Made by a program: the position numbers and the translations under genes. From 66-474 sp035249175 (GTDB lineage: Bacteria > Pseudomonadota > Gammaproteobacteria > Xanthomonadales > Rhodanobacteraceae): DNA of 40,677 bases. The stretch is taken from assembly GCA_035249175.1 (NCBI GenBank), contig DATFGT010000035.1, positions 1 to 40,677 on the forward strand, in the 5' to 3' direction. The notes beneath the pieces are model-generated. The model was given only the letters and a program-made list of their open reading frames with translations, did not search any database and was not told the DNA's origin. Positions 39,886-40,677 of the stretch are shown here, piece by piece; the stretch's first letter is position 1, and every line of letters starts with the position of its first letter.

Positions 39886-40677
39886 GCAGCGGCTCCGCAC
39901 CCGCTTCGGCGGCGGAGGTCGCATCCGCATTGCGGTGTGCACGCTCGCTGGCGATCAGTGCATTCCATTTTTCGTCGAGCGCAGCCATGGTCTCCGCGCC
40001 GGATTGCTGCAGAGTCACCTGCTCGTGCAGCAGGTCGCGCGCGCGCCGGTAGAACTCCGAGTCGTAGGCGCCCCGGAACATCATCGCGAGGTCGCCGCTG
40101 TCGCGCCAATGCGTTTTCAGGCCGAACTGCGTCTTCACTTCCTCGTAGAACCGCGTGCCCGGCAACGGATAAGCCACGCTGACGCCGATATCGTCGGGTT
40201 GCGCGCGCGCGATCAGTTCGCGCGTCGCGAGCAGGTCGTCGAGTTGCTCGCCGAGATATCCGAGCTGGATGAAGAAGCCGACGCGGATGCCGTGGCGTCC
40301 GAGCCGCTCGCGCGCGGCGATCAGGGCGTCGACGGTGGTGCCCTTGTTCATGCGGTCGAGCACGCGCTGGCTGCCGCTTTCCGCGCCGATCCAGGCTTCC
40401 GCGCAGCCGGCCTGCGCCAGCGCCGCGGACATGCGTTCGCTGCAGAGATCGGCGCGCGTCTGGATCATGAAGGGCACCGAGCCGTTTCCCTCGCTCAGGC
40501 ATTCGGCGAATTCCGTCACCCAGTCGACGTGGAAGCCGAAGATGTCGTCGGCGAACCAGATATGGTCGGGCTGGTAGGTCTCTTTCAGCCACTTCAGCTC
40601 GGCGACGACGTTCTGCGGGCTGCGCGCGTTGTAGCGCTGGCCCCAGATCGGCTTAGCGCACCAGTTGCAGTGGTAGG
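39860..40677 (-). CDS. Radical SAM enzyme, 5'-truncated by window edge
   Basis: The C-terminal 271 residues of a radical SAM protein. At the edge the cluster motif is partly visible as YHCNWCAKPIWGQRY; the first Cys is just outside. Then come ELKWLKETYQPDHIWFADDI, the TIM-barrel elements FMIQTRADLCSERM, EAWIGAESGSQRVLDRM and RVGFFIQLGYLGEQLDD, and a short helical C-terminus. The sequence looks like B12-binding-domain radical SAM enzymes; any N-terminal cobalamin domain would lie beyond base 40677. An internal GTG at 40519 is not the real start because coding sequence continues upstream in frame. It overlaps the nucleotidyltransferase gene by 26 bases, so both form an opposing operon. Confidence 0.88.
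   Translation of the reverse strand, partial: YHCNWCAKPIWGQRYNARSPQNVVAELKWLKETYQPDHIWFADDIFGFHVDWVTEFAECLSEGNGSVPFMIQTRADLCSERMSAALAQAGCAEAWIGAESGSQRVLDRMNKGTTVDALIAARERLGRHGIRVGFFIQLGYLGEQLDDLLATRELIARAQPDDIGVSVAYPLPGTRFYEEVKTQFGLKTHWRDSGDLAMMFRGAYDSEFYRRARDLLHEQVTLQQSGAETMAALDEKWNALIASERAHRNADATSAAEAGAEPLHAALAAGN

Noticed and set aside
1..40677. CRISPR arrays, tRNA or rRNA genes and integrases
   Set aside because: Looked for repeat-spacer patterns, cloverleaf signatures and recombinase motifs by eye; none found.

Overview
This is a GC-rich chromosomal window that looks like a gammaproteobacterium of the Xanthomonadales/Lysobacterales, probably Rhodanobacteraceae-like. The basis is the xthA-pyrE-DUF4124 neighbourhood, a xanthomonadin-type 3-hydroxybenzoate synthase beside an acyl carrier protein, and the glmU/glmS pair. 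The assignment rests on gene content and recognised protein families only; no database search was run. No rRNA, tRNA, CRISPR array, integrase or transposase was seen.

Layout. 1-7.2 kb is core metabolism: a truncated xthA, pyrE, a DUF4124 secreted coiled-coil protein, a head-to-head acyl carrier protein and chorismatase (aryl-polyene pigment supply), then divergent glmU and glmS. The glmS 3' end is a canonical attTn7 target and is followed by about 440 bases of gene-free, strongly folded DNA. 7.6-18.8 kb is envelope and stress functions: a secreted beta-propeller, an MFS exporter divergent from a four-gene chromate operon (chrB, DUF1259, DUF5916 outer-membrane protein, chrA), an EamA permease with a histidine-rich tail, a small membrane protein and a quinoprotein-like lipoprotein. 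18.8-21.8 kb holds a CGNR regulator divergent from a DJ-1/PfpI protein across a clear palindromic operator, then another MFS permease.

21.86-29.94 kb (minus strand) is the most striking part. Seven genes run in one direction: ECF sigma factor, zinc-type anti-sigma factor, secreted subtilisin-family protease, FolE2 GTP cyclohydrolase, decaheme cytochrome (MtrA/DmsE/PioA type), MtrB/PioB outer-membrane barrel, and a diheme cytochrome c. The first five are joined by 4- to 14-base overlaps and the last two follow at 27 and 10 bases. This looks like a self-regulated operon in which a trans-envelope electron conduit is controlled by a sigma/anti-sigma pair and a protease. The periplasmic tail of the anti-sigma factor resembles the propeptide of the neighbouring protease. 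The protease keeps its catalytic triad but appears to lack the oxyanion asparagine, and FolE2 lacks the cysteine expected to bind its metal. A TorF/CHP02001-like outer-membrane protein lies just upstream.

31.2-40.7 kb is a compact biosynthetic locus of no type I recognise: three methyltransferases, an amidohydrolase, a B12-binding-type radical SAM enzyme and two GT-B glycosyltransferases in one overlapping operon, met tail to tail by a minus-strand pair (nucleotidyltransferase-fold protein and a second radical SAM enzyme cut by the window edge). It could make a modified glycan, lipid or small natural product; the product cannot be deduced from the sequence alone.
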